Shown here one piece after another: positions 37,381-46,035 of a DNA stretch of 64,000 nucleotides. The stretch covers positions 186,001-250,000 of the forward strand of contig NZ_VCNH01000008.1 of the NCBI RefSeq assembly GCF_024355225.1, written 5' to 3'. The notes beneath the pieces are model-generated. The model did not search any database. It was not told the origin of the DNA and was given only the letters and a program-made list of their open reading frames with translations. The stretch is from Roseovarius sp. M141 (GTDB taxonomy: Bacteria; Pseudomonadota; Alphaproteobacteria; Rhodobacterales; Rhodobacteraceae). A program made the position numbers and the translations under genes. Position 1 is the first letter of the stretch. Every line of letters starts with the position of its first letter.

Positions 37381-37705
37381 AAGCATCCAACAGGGCGTAA
37401 CTGGACAACCTGCAATCTCCGTTCATTCAGTGTGGGCACATGAATTGGGGAACCCGGAACAAGGAACCGTCAATACAACTTCTGACAGGACGCTGGCGTC
37501 CCGCACAAACCACGCTGGCGACAAGGAAAGCTATATCTACAGCCGGTTGAGCGATGATATCGTCCTGCTGACCTGGGTCGAGGCGGACGGCTTGGGTGCC
37601 ACCAATACGCTGCGCTTTTCTGACATGACCATTTTGACCAATGGTAACATAGAGCACAATATATTCGATAATCCAGGCAAGCTGGAGCATCTGCCCGCGC
37701 CCTGA
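37367..37705 (+). CDS. Small lipocalin/MoaF-like protein
   Basis: A 112-residue frame beginning at ATG 37367 inside the end of the CDGSH gene. The C-terminal two thirds reads SYIYSRLSDDIVLLTWVEAD then TNTLRFSDMTILTNGNIEHN, a strand pattern like MoaF-type lipocalin-like proteins. The N-terminal 40 residues look less regular, so the gene may be truncated or start later. The function is unknown. Confidence 0.45.
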   Translation: MIPNRSIQQGVTGQPAISVHSVWAHELGNPEQGTVNTTSDRTLASRTNHAGDKESYIYSRLSDDIVLLTWVEADGLGATNTLRFSDMTILTNGNIEHNIFDNPGKLEHLPAP

Positions 37706-37900
37706 CTGGCCTTTCTCACGACAAGTTAGAATGAAGTGGCCCGTTTCTGGGATAGTTTGACAAGAGTCTTTGCGTTGTGATTGACAGTATGGCCTCTCCC
37801 TTCACAGCCCGAAGCCATCGCTGCCCCCGGCCCCGGGCGCGTTCATACCTCAGTTCCTACGCCCGCTGGCCCCTGATTTCATGGCGCGGGCATTAACCCG

Positions 37901-38641
37901 ATGGAGGACAACATCGCACAGAACATTTATGACAACCCTGATTTTTTCGCGGGCTACAGCCAGCTTCCCCGGCAGGTTCGGGGCCTTGATGGCGCGCCCG
38001 AATGGCCCGCCATCCGCGCGATGCTACCTGCGCTATCCGGCAAGCGCGTCGTCGATCTTGGCTGCGGCTTCGGTTGGGCCTCGCGCTGGATGCGCGAGCA
38101 GGGTGCGGATTCGGTGCTGGGGCTGGATGTCTCAGAGAAGATGATTCAACGCGCGAAGACGGATACGACCGATCCCGCGATCGAATACCGCATCGCCGAT
38201 CTCGATACCCTGGACCTGCCGCCGGCGGCGTTTGACGTCGCATATAGTGCCCTGACCTTCCACTATATCCACGACTTCGCCCGCCTCGTCCGTGTGATCC
38301 ATCAAACCCTCACGCCGGGCGGCGATTTCGTTTTCACCATAGAGCATCCGATCTTCATGGCGACATCTCACCCGGATTGGATTGTAGGTGACGATGGGGA
38401 CAAGATTTGGCCTGTCAACGGCTACTCTGTCGAAGGTGAGCGCCGGACGGACTGGTTTGCCAAAGGTGTCCTCAAACATCATCGAACACTAGGCACGACG
38501 CTCAATACGTTGATCGGCGCCGGATTCCAGATTGTGCAGGTCAAAGAATTCGCCCCGACACCTGAGCAGATCGCGGAGAATCCATCGCTGGCCGACGAAA
38601 TGGAACGGCCGATGATGCTTCTGGTGTCAGCGAAACGATAA
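37901..38641 (+). CDS. Class I SAM-dependent methyltransferase
   Basis: A 246-residue enzyme: motif I VVDLGCGFGWASRWMREQGA, acidic strand VLGLDVSEKMIQRAK, motif IV FDVAYSALTFHYIHD and the post-motif LTPGGDFVFTIEHPIFMAT. It belongs to the Methyltransf_11/25 type, often acting on small molecules. The substrate cannot be named. ATG 37901 is the first plausible start. It is isolated: about 195 bases after the upstream gene and convergent with the ferredoxin gene. Confidence 0.8.
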   Translation: MEDNIAQNIYDNPDFFAGYSQLPRQVRGLDGAPEWPAIRAMLPALSGKRVVDLGCGFGWASRWMREQGADSVLGLDVSEKMIQRAKTDTTDPAIEYRIADLDTLDLPPAAFDVAYSALTFHYIHDFARLVRVIHQTLTPGGDFVFTIEHPIFMATSHPDWIVGDDGDKIWPVNGYSVEGERRTDWFAKGVLKHHRTLGTTLNTLIGAGFQIVQVKEFAPTPEQIAENPSLADEMERPMMLLVSAKR

Positions 38642-38801
38642 GGTGTCGTTTGCCACCAAAGGCTTCAGCAAGGGTCATAGACGGGTTACGACGGTCCGGT
38701 TTCCCAGGCACAACCCATCCAGCCAGATGCGATCAAACTGAACGACAACTTCGCAATGGCGCCATTCCTGCGATCGAACACATTGCCATTGGGCCAGAGC
38801 G

Positions 38802-39155
38802 TCACTTCACGCGCACCCGCGCAAGCTGCTTAACGGCGGCGGCGCTGGCAAATGGGTTCACATAAAGACGGTCGTGGCTTTCGACGCCCACGTCCAAAGT
38901 GCAATCCTCGTTCGGGCGGGCGACGCAAAGCAGCACGTAACCCTCGGATGCCTGCCGCTTGTTCAGCGCTGTGCCCTTTGGCTGACGCACAGACCCCGAA
39001 ATCAATTTGGCCGCGCACGTGATGCAACCGCCATATCGGCAGGCGATGGGCAGGACGTAACCTGCCGCCTCGACCACATCGATAATTGCCTCGTCCTCGC
39101 CAACGTAAAAAGACAGGCCATCGCGGTTACGGAATGTGACTTTGTGTTTACGCAT
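38802..39155 (-). CDS. 2Fe-2S ferredoxin
   Basis: A 117-residue plant-type ferredoxin: KVTFRNRDGLSFYVGEDEAI opening, cluster ligands in CRYGGCITC and later YVLLCVARP (C-x4-C-x2-C ... C). It should donate electrons to a monooxygenase or reductase. It lies 63 bases downstream of mtoX on the same strand, at the end of the DMSP/methanethiol gene series, so it may serve that pathway. The start at 39155 has GGAGG upstream. Confidence 0.88.
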   Translation of the reverse strand: MRKHKVTFRNRDGLSFYVGEDEAIIDVVEAAGYVLPIACRYGGCITCAAKLISGSVRQPKGTALNKRQASEGYVLLCVARPNEDCTLDVGVESHDRLYVNPFASAAAVKQLARVRVK

Positions 39156-39218
39156 ATGACCTCCGTGCAAAGCAGCCCCGGCCAAACGGTGCAGGCCGGG
39201 GAATGGTAAAGTGCCGCG

Positions 39219-40583
39219 TCAGATCCAGATGTCGGACGAACAATCGCCGCCGGGATAGCGCGTTTCGTGGGCGCGGGACGGTCCATGCGGTTCGTCGTTG
39301 AAATCCACCAGAAAATCATCGCGGATCTTCATGCCGCCATTCACATTGTCGCAATCGACCACCACCATCAGGCCGCCCTTGTCCTTCATCGATGGGTAGA
39401 ATTGGTTGTCCCAGGTCGAGAACAGCGACGTGGTGACGTACATGCGCTTGCCGTCCAGCGATAGCTGGATCATTTGCGGCGCCCCGTCCACCGTCCGGCC
39501 GTTGACCTCTGGCGCCTTGCCAAGCAACCCGCCGATCCACACCTGACCGGTCAGCTGGGGGTGCGCCGGATCCGAAATATCATACTGGCGCAGGTCGCCG
39601 TGCAGCCAGTTCGAGAAGTAGAGATATTTGTCATCCATCGATATCAGGATGTCCGTGATCAGGCTGGGCATCGGCACGGGGAACCCCTCGACATCCACTG
39701 TGGGCACGTCGATGACCTTGGTGATCTCGACCTTGCCGTTATCCTTGTGATAGTGAAAGATGTTCGACGCCAGCGCCGCCCCGACGAAGCCATGCGTGCT
39801 GTCCGGGTTGTGAAGAAAGCGCGCCTCAAGCGGGATGAGGCCCTCAGAGCCGAGATCGACCGATTGCTCGACCTTGCGGTTCTTGAAATCCCAGAAATGG
39901 ACGTGCTGGCCGTATTTTCCGCGCGCCACATCCTCCAGATCAAACCCCGGCATGAAGGTGTTGGGCGACGCCCATTCAGTCGAGATCATCATGTTGTGGC
40001 GTGGCTGATACCAGAAGTCATAGTTGTACTTCATCTCGCCGAGGTCGTTTTCCCAGCGGCCGATGATGTTGAAGTCCTTGTCCAGATGCAGGAAGCCACC
40101 CGGCCCGTTTCCGTCGGCGTCACCCAGCATTGACACGATGATATCCGCGCCCAGACAATGCACCGTGTGCGGGGCGGAAAGATTGGTTTTCGCCTTGATC
40201 TCGTCCCCGTCGATCGTCTTGTGCAGGGTCGGCTTGCGCGGATCGGTGGCGGTATCGACGATATAGAAATTCGTGGTGCGAACGCCGGGAATGATCAGGT
40301 ATTTGCGTTCCATGCTGCCGTCTGTGTTGCACGATGAGCAGGCATTCCAACCCATGTGATGCAACTCGTCGCCGACGATGGGCATTTCGGTGCGATGAAT
40401 GACCTTGCCATAAGTGGGACTGCCTTCATCAACATCGATGGTGGCCAGGTAGTCAGGCTTTTCAACTCCGGTGCCGGTGTAGATACAAATCGTGTAGACG
40501 ACTTTCTCGCGTGGCGCCTTTATGGCGTCTTGCGGCGATGCATAGCCGGGGCCTGCGCAGCAGCTTCCATTCGATCCAGACAT
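39219..40583 (-). CDS. mtoX: Methanethiol oxidase / selenium-binding protein SBP56 family
   Basis: A 454-residue beta-propeller protein of the SBP56 family. Segments typical of MtoX are ICIYTGTGVEKPDYLATIDV, HHMGWNACSSCNTDGS, PHTVHCLGADIIVSMLG, STEWASPNTFMPGFDLEDV and SNWLHGDLRQYDISDP. MtoX oxidises methanethiol to formaldehyde, H2O2 and sulfide in methylated-sulfur degraders and needs copper. Characterised enzymes are periplasmic; here I see no signal peptide in the first 40 residues. Its place right after dmdA supports the MtoX reading over a generic selenium-binding role. Confidence 0.85.
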   Translation of the reverse strand: MSGSNGSCCAGPGYASPQDAIKAPREKVVYTICIYTGTGVEKPDYLATIDVDEGSPTYGKVIHRTEMPIVGDELHHMGWNACSSCNTDGSMERKYLIIPGVRTTNFYIVDTATDPRKPTLHKTIDGDEIKAKTNLSAPHTVHCLGADIIVSMLGDADGNGPGGFLHLDKDFNIIGRWENDLGEMKYNYDFWYQPRHNMMISTEWASPNTFMPGFDLEDVARGKYGQHVHFWDFKNRKVEQSVDLGSEGLIPLEARFLHNPDSTHGFVGAALASNIFHYHKDNGKVEITKVIDVPTVDVEGFPVPMPSLITDILISMDDKYLYFSNWLHGDLRQYDISDPAHPQLTGQVWIGGLLGKAPEVNGRTVDGAPQMIQLSLDGKRMYVTTSLFSTWDNQFYPSMKDKGGLMVVVDCDNVNGGMKIRDDFLVDFNDEPHGPSRAHETRYPGGDCSSDIWI

Positions 40584-40795
40584 ATCGTAACCTCCCTTTA
40601 ATGTTGACGTTTTGATGCCGTTCCGTCTTCTTTTCCTGGCTTGAGAAAAGGCAGATCAGTGCCTTGACTATCCCCGACGTTGCATAACGTCAGCGCATGA
40701 TTGGCCTTGGGTCCCAGCAGGGCCAGCGCGCGCAAGCCCATTACACAGTGGGGCTGATAGGCTTTGGAGTGCTTTCGCCACAACGCTCCATGACG

Positions 40796-41896
40796 CTAAA
40801 TCCAGAACGTCTCTTGGACCACCCCTTGGATCGTGCCCTCGGGCGTATCGATTTGTAACGTGGTGCCGGGGTCCCAATGGGTCATCCGCACCATCCCGAT
40901 CGCGACGGTGCAATCGAAATCCGGCGACCACGCGGCTGAGGTGATCTGACCGATGTTCTGCCCCTTGGCCATTATGGGCCACGCCCGGTCGCAGGGGGCC
41001 ACACGCCCCTCTATCCTGATGGGGCGCACTTGCTGAATGGGGCCGTCTTTGGCGACACGCAATAACGCGTCGCGCCCGATGCACCCGATGGCCGTCTGCG
41101 TATCGCAGAACTTGCCCAAACCACATTCATGGGGGGTATTTTCGCGAGTCATGTCATTGCCATAACTCAGCAAACCGCCCTCGATCCGTTCACTGGCATT
41201 GGGGCACCCGGCGCGGACGTTCAGATCCTCGCCCGCAGCAAAGAGGGCATTCCAGAGGGGCATGCCCAGCTCGGATCCTTCGACATAGATCTCGAACCCG
41301 CCTTGCTTGGAATAGCCGGACCGCGCGACAATCACGTCATGACCTTCAAAGCTGAAAATACCAAACCGGAAGAAACGCAGAAGGCGGATATTCTCGCCAA
41401 AGACCCGCGCGGCGAGATCATCCGACTTGGGCCCCTGGATCGCCAGTGGGCTGATGTCCGGCTCGTCCACGAGCACCTGATAGCCGTGGGCGTTGGCGAT
41501 GCCCTTCACCCATAGCAACAGGTCCGAATCCGCGATCGAGATCCAGTAGCGCTCGTCAGAGATTTTTACTGCAACGGGATCGTTCAGCATTCCGCCAGTT
41601 TCGTCCACGATCGGGATATACAGACACTGCCCGGGCAGCATTGCGCGCAGATCGCGGGGCGTCAGGCGTTGCATCAGGCGCGCGGCGTCCGGGCCGCGCA
41701 GTTCGACCTGCCGCTCGCAGGCCACGTCCCAAACCTGCACATGCATCTTCAGGTGGCGATAGTCAGCCTCGGGGCTTTCGAAGAATGTCGGCAAAAGCAT
41801 ATGGTTATAGACGGTGTAGCCGCCAACCCCGGCGGCTTCGACCCCGTCCGAGAAGGGGGTACGGCGCAACCGCCGCGAAGGGGAGATCAAGGCCAT
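40796..41896 (-). CDS. dmdA: Dimethylsulfoniopropionate demethylase DmdA
   Basis: A 366-residue GcvT-like, tetrahydrofolate-dependent enzyme that removes a methyl group from DMSP to give methylmercaptopropionate. The opening SPSRRLRRTPFSDGVEAAGV, YTVYNHMLLPTFFES, RSGYSKQGGFEIYVEG, GLLSYGNDMTRENTPHECGL and TSAAWSPDF match roseobacter DmdA and not generic aminomethyltransferases. It begins 6 bases after dmdB. It marks a marine DMSP-using bacterium. Confidence 0.92.
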   Translation of the reverse strand: MALISPSRRLRRTPFSDGVEAAGVGGYTVYNHMLLPTFFESPEADYRHLKMHVQVWDVACERQVELRGPDAARLMQRLTPRDLRAMLPGQCLYIPIVDETGGMLNDPVAVKISDERYWISIADSDLLLWVKGIANAHGYQVLVDEPDISPLAIQGPKSDDLAARVFGENIRLLRFFRFGIFSFEGHDVIVARSGYSKQGGFEIYVEGSELGMPLWNALFAAGEDLNVRAGCPNASERIEGGLLSYGNDMTRENTPHECGLGKFCDTQTAIGCIGRDALLRVAKDGPIQQVRPIRIEGRVAPCDRAWPIMAKGQNIGQITSAAWSPDFDCTVAIGMVRMTHWDPGTTLQIDTPEGTIQGVVQETFWI

Positions 41897-41902
41897 CGGG
41901 CG

Positions 41903-43522
41903 TTATCCTTCTGCACGCGCTTGCTGGCGCAACTCGAACTTCTTGATTTTGCCGGTCGCGGTCTTGGGCAGCTCGCCAAACACCACTGCCTTGGGGGTCT
42001 TGAATCCCGCCAGATGACCGCGACAGAATCTGATGATGTCCTGCGCGCTGGGGGCTTTCCCCTCACGCAGTTCGACATAGGCGCAGGGCACCTCGCCCCA
42101 TTTGGTGTCAGGTTTCGCGACCACGGCGGCGGCCAGTACATCGGGATGGCGATAGAGCACCGCCTCCACTTCGACGGACGAGATGTTCTCGCCTCCGGAG
42201 ATGATCACGTCCTTCAACCGGTCCCGTATTTGCATGTAGCCATTTTCGTGGACGACAGCGGCATCGCCCGACCAGAACCAGCCATTCGCGAAGACCTTCG
42301 CGCTTGCGGCCTCGTCCTTGTGGTAGCCCTTCATCACCGTGTTCGCGCGAATGGCCACCTCTCCCTGGGTCTCGCCATCCATCGGCACAGGATCGCCGGT
42401 CTCGCGATTAAGGACAGCGACCTCTTCCACCATGGGGAAGGCAATGCCCTGATGGGCTTGCAACTCGGCCTGCTCGGCGGGGGTCAGACGGGCCCATTCT
42501 TCTTGCCAGAGGCACTGGGTGATATGGCCGAAAGTTTCCGTCAGGCCATAGACGTGCATGACATCAAGGCCCATCGCGCCGGTCTTTTCAAGGATGGCGG
42601 GCGGGGGCGGCGCCCCGGCTGTCATCACCCGCAGGCGGGGGGCATAGGGTGTTTTTGGCGCGTGCGGGCTTTCTGCAAGCATTTGTAGCACGATCGGGGC
42701 GGCGCCCAAATGCGTCACGGTCTCGGCCTCGATCGCGTCGAAAATCCGTTGCGGGACCGGATCGCGGGTAAAGACCATCTTTGCGCCCATAAGTGGAAGC
42801 ATCCAAGGATGACACCAGCCGTTGCAGTGAAACATCGGCACCACCGACAGATACGAGGCAAAGTGCGGCATCTGCCATGCGTTTGCGGTGCCCATGGCCA
42901 TCAACGCAGCACCGCGATGGTGATAGACCGCACCTTTGGGCAGCCCCGCCGTGCCGGAGGTGTAGTTTAGCGCCAGCGCCTGCCATTCATCTTCGGGCAG
43001 GCCCGATCCGGCAAAGGCCGGACCGTCAAGGAGGCGGCCATAGTCGGATGTGCCCACCGATCCCGCATCGGGGCCTTGCCCATCGCGAATCGTGACCAGC
43101 GGCAGGGTAGTGCCCGAGATGTCAAACGCAGCGTGGACGAGGCTGGTGTAAACGCTATCGGCGATGACCAGTTTGGTGTCGGCATTGTCGAAGATATAGG
43201 CAATGGTCTGCGCTTCGAGTCTGGTATTGACTGCGTTCAACACCGCCCCGATCATCGGGACGGCATAGTGCAACTCGTAAAGTTCGGGAATGTTGGGGCA
43301 GATGACCGAAACGGTATCGCCCCGCCCTATGCCGCGCGCCTGCAACGCCCCGGCGACGGCGCGCACCCGCGTGGCAAGCGTCCGATAATCATAGCGCAGG
43401 TCGCCATAGACGACCGCAGGCCGTGATCCGTGGACCTTGGCCGCGCGGTTGAGATGTGAGATCGGCGACAGTGGCACGTAGTTTGCTGCATTCGCCGCCC
43501 CGGCTTCGAAATGAACCCGCAT
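41903..43522 (-). CDS. dmdB: Methylmercaptopropionyl-CoA ligase-like acyl-CoA synthetase (DmdB)
   Basis: A 539-residue AMP-forming ligase. The P-loop-like motif is YTSGTAGLPKGAVYHHRG (an unusual Ala-Leu where Thr-x is common), with HVYGLTETFGH, GWFWSGDAAVVHENGYMQI and the catalytic lysine in KTATGKIKKFELR. DmdB activates methylmercaptopropionate to its CoA ester, the step after DmdA. The adjacent position to dmdA supports this assignment; medium-chain fatty acid use cannot be excluded. dmdC and dmdD are not in this window. Confidence 0.82.
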   Translation of the reverse strand: MRVHFEAGAANAANYVPLSPISHLNRAAKVHGSRPAVVYGDLRYDYRTLATRVRAVAGALQARGIGRGDTVSVICPNIPELYELHYAVPMIGAVLNAVNTRLEAQTIAYIFDNADTKLVIADSVYTSLVHAAFDISGTTLPLVTIRDGQGPDAGSVGTSDYGRLLDGPAFAGSGLPEDEWQALALNYTSGTAGLPKGAVYHHRGAALMAMGTANAWQMPHFASYLSVVPMFHCNGWCHPWMLPLMGAKMVFTRDPVPQRIFDAIEAETVTHLGAAPIVLQMLAESPHAPKTPYAPRLRVMTAGAPPPPAILEKTGAMGLDVMHVYGLTETFGHITQCLWQEEWARLTPAEQAELQAHQGIAFPMVEEVAVLNRETGDPVPMDGETQGEVAIRANTVMKGYHKDEAASAKVFANGWFWSGDAAVVHENGYMQIRDRLKDVIISGGENISSVEVEAVLYRHPDVLAAAVVAKPDTKWGEVPCAYVELREGKAPSAQDIIRFCRGHLAGFKTPKAVVFGELPKTATGKIKKFELRQQARAEG

Positions 43523-43549
43523 CGCGTCTCCTCCTCCGCTAAAAGTCGC

Positions 43550-44185
43550 CTACTTGGGTCCGTGCCAGTCGATCTGGCAAATCTCGGCCGAGCGCCCTTC
43601 AAAGTCCCAAACCCGCCCGAAGGCACGCAAACGGCCCTGATTTGCCGTAGCGACGGTGATGTCCGCGCCCATCCAGTACTGGGTATTCGTCACCACCAGA
43701 TCGTCCTCGGGGTTCTTGCCCGCGACAGGCACGACCTCGCCCTTGATGCGTTTGCCGACCACAAGGCGGCGGGTCTTGCCTTCGGTCTCATAGGTGACCG
43801 GCTGGCGCTCGTGACCCAGCAGTTCGCCTACCAGAATGCTGAACAGGCCCGTGGTGCCGCGCGCCTTGCCCGACATGATGGTGACGAGGGCGTCATAGGC
43901 ATCGTCGCTGGCACGGTCGTCGATAAAGAGGGCGACTTTCCAGTTGCCGCGCGCCATGCGCTCGGGGATTTCGATCATCAGACCGACATTCAGGCCCGCC
44001 AGATCCACATCGCCATATTGGCCCGTATCAATGCGAATGCCCCCCCAGGTTTGGCAATGCCCTTCGGTCGGCGGGTGCTGGCCCAGCGAAATCACGCAAG
44101 GGCAAAAGACCGTGCAGTTGCAGTTGAGGATCAACTCCCCCTTCATTGTCCACGGGACCGTCCCGATCTGTCCGTCCAACGCCAT
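43550..44185 (-). CDS. DUF1326 domain protein
   Basis: A 211-residue protein starting MALDGQIGTVPWTMKGELIL, followed by a Cys-rich motif LNCNCTVFCPCVISLG and later GHCQTWGG, the DUF1326 signature. The clustered cysteines suggest metal binding. There is no signal peptide. It lies 27 bases upstream of dmdB and 14 bases downstream of the DUF2182 gene; DUF1326 and DUF2182 genes are commonly neighbours. The function is unknown. Confidence 0.85.
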   Translation of the reverse strand: MALDGQIGTVPWTMKGELILNCNCTVFCPCVISLGQHPPTEGHCQTWGGIRIDTGQYGDVDLAGLNVGLMIEIPERMARGNWKVALFIDDRASDDAYDALVTIMSGKARGTTGLFSILVGELLGHERQPVTYETEGKTRRLVVGKRIKGEVVPVAGKNPEDDLVVTNTQYWMGADITVATANQGRLRAFGRVWDFEGRSAEICQIDWHGPK

Positions 44186-44199
44186 GTGTAATCCTCCCG

Positions 44200-44961
44200 T
44201 TAAAGTCCCGTGACGGCCAGCCAACCGGCCCCGCCCAATAATGCATAGCCCGACGGTCGACTGAGCCAGCGCCCGATTTCAGGCAATTTTTCAAGTATCA
44301 TGAACAGGGTCGCGATCCCCATGAAGGCAAGACTCATGACACCGCCCACAAACGCCAGCAGCATCAGCGCCCAGCAGCACCCAAGGCACGCCGCGCCAAG
44401 GCGCAGCCCCATGCCCCACGGGCCGACGTCCCAGTGCTGTAGAAAGAAGGTCAGCGGCGCGCGGCATTTGCTCAGGCACGCGTCCTTCAGCGGTGTGAGC
44501 TGATACCCCCCGGCGATTGCCAGAAGCGCGACCGACAGCCAGTACGAGCGGCTGTCGCCAAAGCTGCTGACCAAATCGAAGCGAAAGAGGGCCATCTGAA
44601 GGCCGGCAGCACCCAGCGCAAAGCCCCCCCAAACCGCCAAAAAGCCTGCAACGAGCGGAAAGAGCGCTGTATGCGCCCCCGACTGTCCGATGTCGTCATA
44701 GGCGGCGAAGGCCGGCAGTGCGGTGGGCAACATCATCGCAGTAGACATCAACAGCCACATCAGCATGACGCGCCCGAACCCGGCCAGATCAGGGGTGACG
44801 TTGCAAAGCGTAACCCAGAACTCGGACCCGAAAATGCGCGATGCTTCGCGCAGATCCGACGGTATCGCCATCGCGTATAGCGTAGCCCATGACAGCATGA
44901 TCACTCCGAAAAGCATCAGCCAATGCACGCCAAGCATGGATCGAATGCGGTCTGCGAGCAC
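44200..44961 (-). CDS. DUF2182 integral membrane protein
   Basis: A 253-residue membrane protein with about six hydrophobic helices (MLFGVIMLSWATLYAMAI; RVMLMWLLMSTAMMLPTALP; WGMGLRLGAACLGCCWALML) and a conserved YQLTPLKDACLSKCRAPLTF loop with two cysteines, as in DUF2182 proteins ('predicted metal-binding'). The start is GTG 44961 with GGAGG 5 bases upstream; the open frame extends far upstream over the divergent regulator. It is the first gene of the leftward series, directly downstream of the palindromic operator. Confidence 0.82.
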   Translation of the reverse strand: MLADRIRSMLGVHWLMLFGVIMLSWATLYAMAIPSDLREASRIFGSEFWVTLCNVTPDLAGFGRVMLMWLLMSTAMMLPTALPAFAAYDDIGQSGAHTALFPLVAGFLAVWGGFALGAAGLQMALFRFDLVSSFGDSRSYWLSVALLAIAGGYQLTPLKDACLSKCRAPLTFFLQHWDVGPWGMGLRLGAACLGCCWALMLLAFVGGVMSLAFMGIATLFMILEKLPEIGRWLSRPSGYALLGGAGWLAVTGL

Positions 44962-45012
44962 AATGACCTCCGGGTCAGGGATTGCTGTCAAAACCAGTGG
45001 TTGCTTTTTAGA

Positions 45013-45036
45013 TGTCAGACTTTTAAACGTCTGACA
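45013..45036. promoter_or_regulatory. Perfect palindromic operator at the divergent promoter
   Basis: TGTCAGAC (45013-45020), eight AT-rich bases, GTCTGACA (45029-45036). It ends one base before the regulator ATG and lies 50 bases from the DUF2182 start. The GTC-n-GAC arms are the kind of site bound by FadR-subfamily GntR regulators. It probably serves autoregulation and control of the leftward operon. Confidence 0.8.
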
Positions 45037-45037
45037 A

Positions 45038-45775
45038 ATGAAAATTGATCCTGACAAGTCAGTGGGCCTGCCTGCGCAGATTGCGAAAGCCATTCGAGAC
45101 GCGATCGTTTCGGGCGATCTGATCGTCGATGAGCGCCTGCCCTCCGAGGCCGAATTGGCCACCCAATTCGGCGTTTCGCGCCCGACCATCCGGGAGGCGC
45201 TCAAACGCTTGGCCGCACAGTCCCTGATCCGCACGCAGCGCGGCGCTTTTGGCGGGGCTTTCGTCCAGCGATTGTCCTACGCAGAGGCGCGCGCGCAACT
45301 GATCACGACATCGACCCTTCTTCTCAGCATGAACCGGGTCAGTTTCGACACCGCCTGCGAAGCCCGTTTTGCGCTTGAACGGGCCTGTGCGCCGCTGGCG
45401 GCAGCGCGCCGAACGCCTGAACACCTGACCCTCATGCGCAACGAGATCATGCGACAAGCGACGCCCGAGCTGACCGACGAGGCGTTCTGCGCTTCGGACG
45501 TGGCATTTCACCGGGCGCTGGTCGATGGCGCACAGAACCCGGTGCTGTCCTACCAGCTGTCAGGCTCCATCGAGGCGATGCAGCCCTTGATGAACATGAT
45601 CACCTTCACCGCCCGGTCGCGGGCCGAGATTGTCGCGATCCACTCGGCTATCATCACGGCATTGGAGCATCGCGACAGCACAAACGCGATCGAACAACTG
45701 GAGCGGCTCGAAACCTATACCAAGCAACTGGCGCACACGATCATGGCCGCGAAACGCGCTGCGCACGGCGGCTGA
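45038..45775 (+). CDS. FadR-subfamily GntR transcriptional regulator
   Basis: A 245-residue regulator. The winged helix-turn-helix is QIAKAIRDAIVSGDLIVDER then LPSEAELATQFGVSRPTIRE ALKRL. A C-terminal FCD all-helical effector domain follows (FDTACEARFALERACAPLAA, AFHRALVDGAQNPVL, HSAIITALEHRD), with the metal-binding histidine pattern of the FCD group. Divergent placement beside the DMSP genes mirrors the GntR gene next to dmdA in other roseobacters. The effector is unknown; a DMSP-derived acid or acrylate is a guess. The ATG immediately follows the palindrome. Confidence 0.88.
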   Translation: MKIDPDKSVGLPAQIAKAIRDAIVSGDLIVDERLPSEAELATQFGVSRPTIREALKRLAAQSLIRTQRGAFGGAFVQRLSYAEARAQLITTSTLLLSMNRVSFDTACEARFALERACAPLAAARRTPEHLTLMRNEIMRQATPELTDEAFCASDVAFHRALVDGAQNPVLSYQLSGSIEAMQPLMNMITFTARSRAEIVAIHSAIITALEHRDSTNAIEQLERLETYTKQLAHTIMAAKRAAHGG

Positions 45776-45956
45776 TTTTTGCGGCCGTTCCGCTGCGGTG
45801 GCCCGGCGATCAATAGCCGCTGTGATGTGTGGTGGCAGGTTTGCGCAAGGCTGGATTTGCGTTGGCGGCGATCACGCTGTTTGCGCCTCGCCGGGCATCA
45901 GACCTCCGCCCCACGACGTGAGCAGGCCGGGCGGCTTGGGGGCCGCCCGGCAATTT

Positions 45957-46035
45957 ACGTTAAAGCGCAACATGTTGGCGTTGCACGCGTTTCGCCGTAA
46001 GTGAGCGCCTCAAGCTTGAGGCGAAACGCCTTAAT
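45957..46035 (-). repeat. Palindromic interspersed repeat, copy 2
   Basis: This is the inverted counterpart of the repeat at 30423-30495: reversed, it carries AAGGCGTTTCGC, CTTGAGGCGCTCACTT and the identical GCAACGCCAACATGTTGCGC. It begins at the ggt stop codon and lies between two convergent genes. The rest of 45776-45956 shows nothing recognisable. Confidence 0.7.

Noticed and set aside
40598..40783. 61-codon minus-strand frame between mtoX and dmdA
   Set aside because: No ribosome site and no recognisable text; the 212-base gap probably holds only the mtoX leader.
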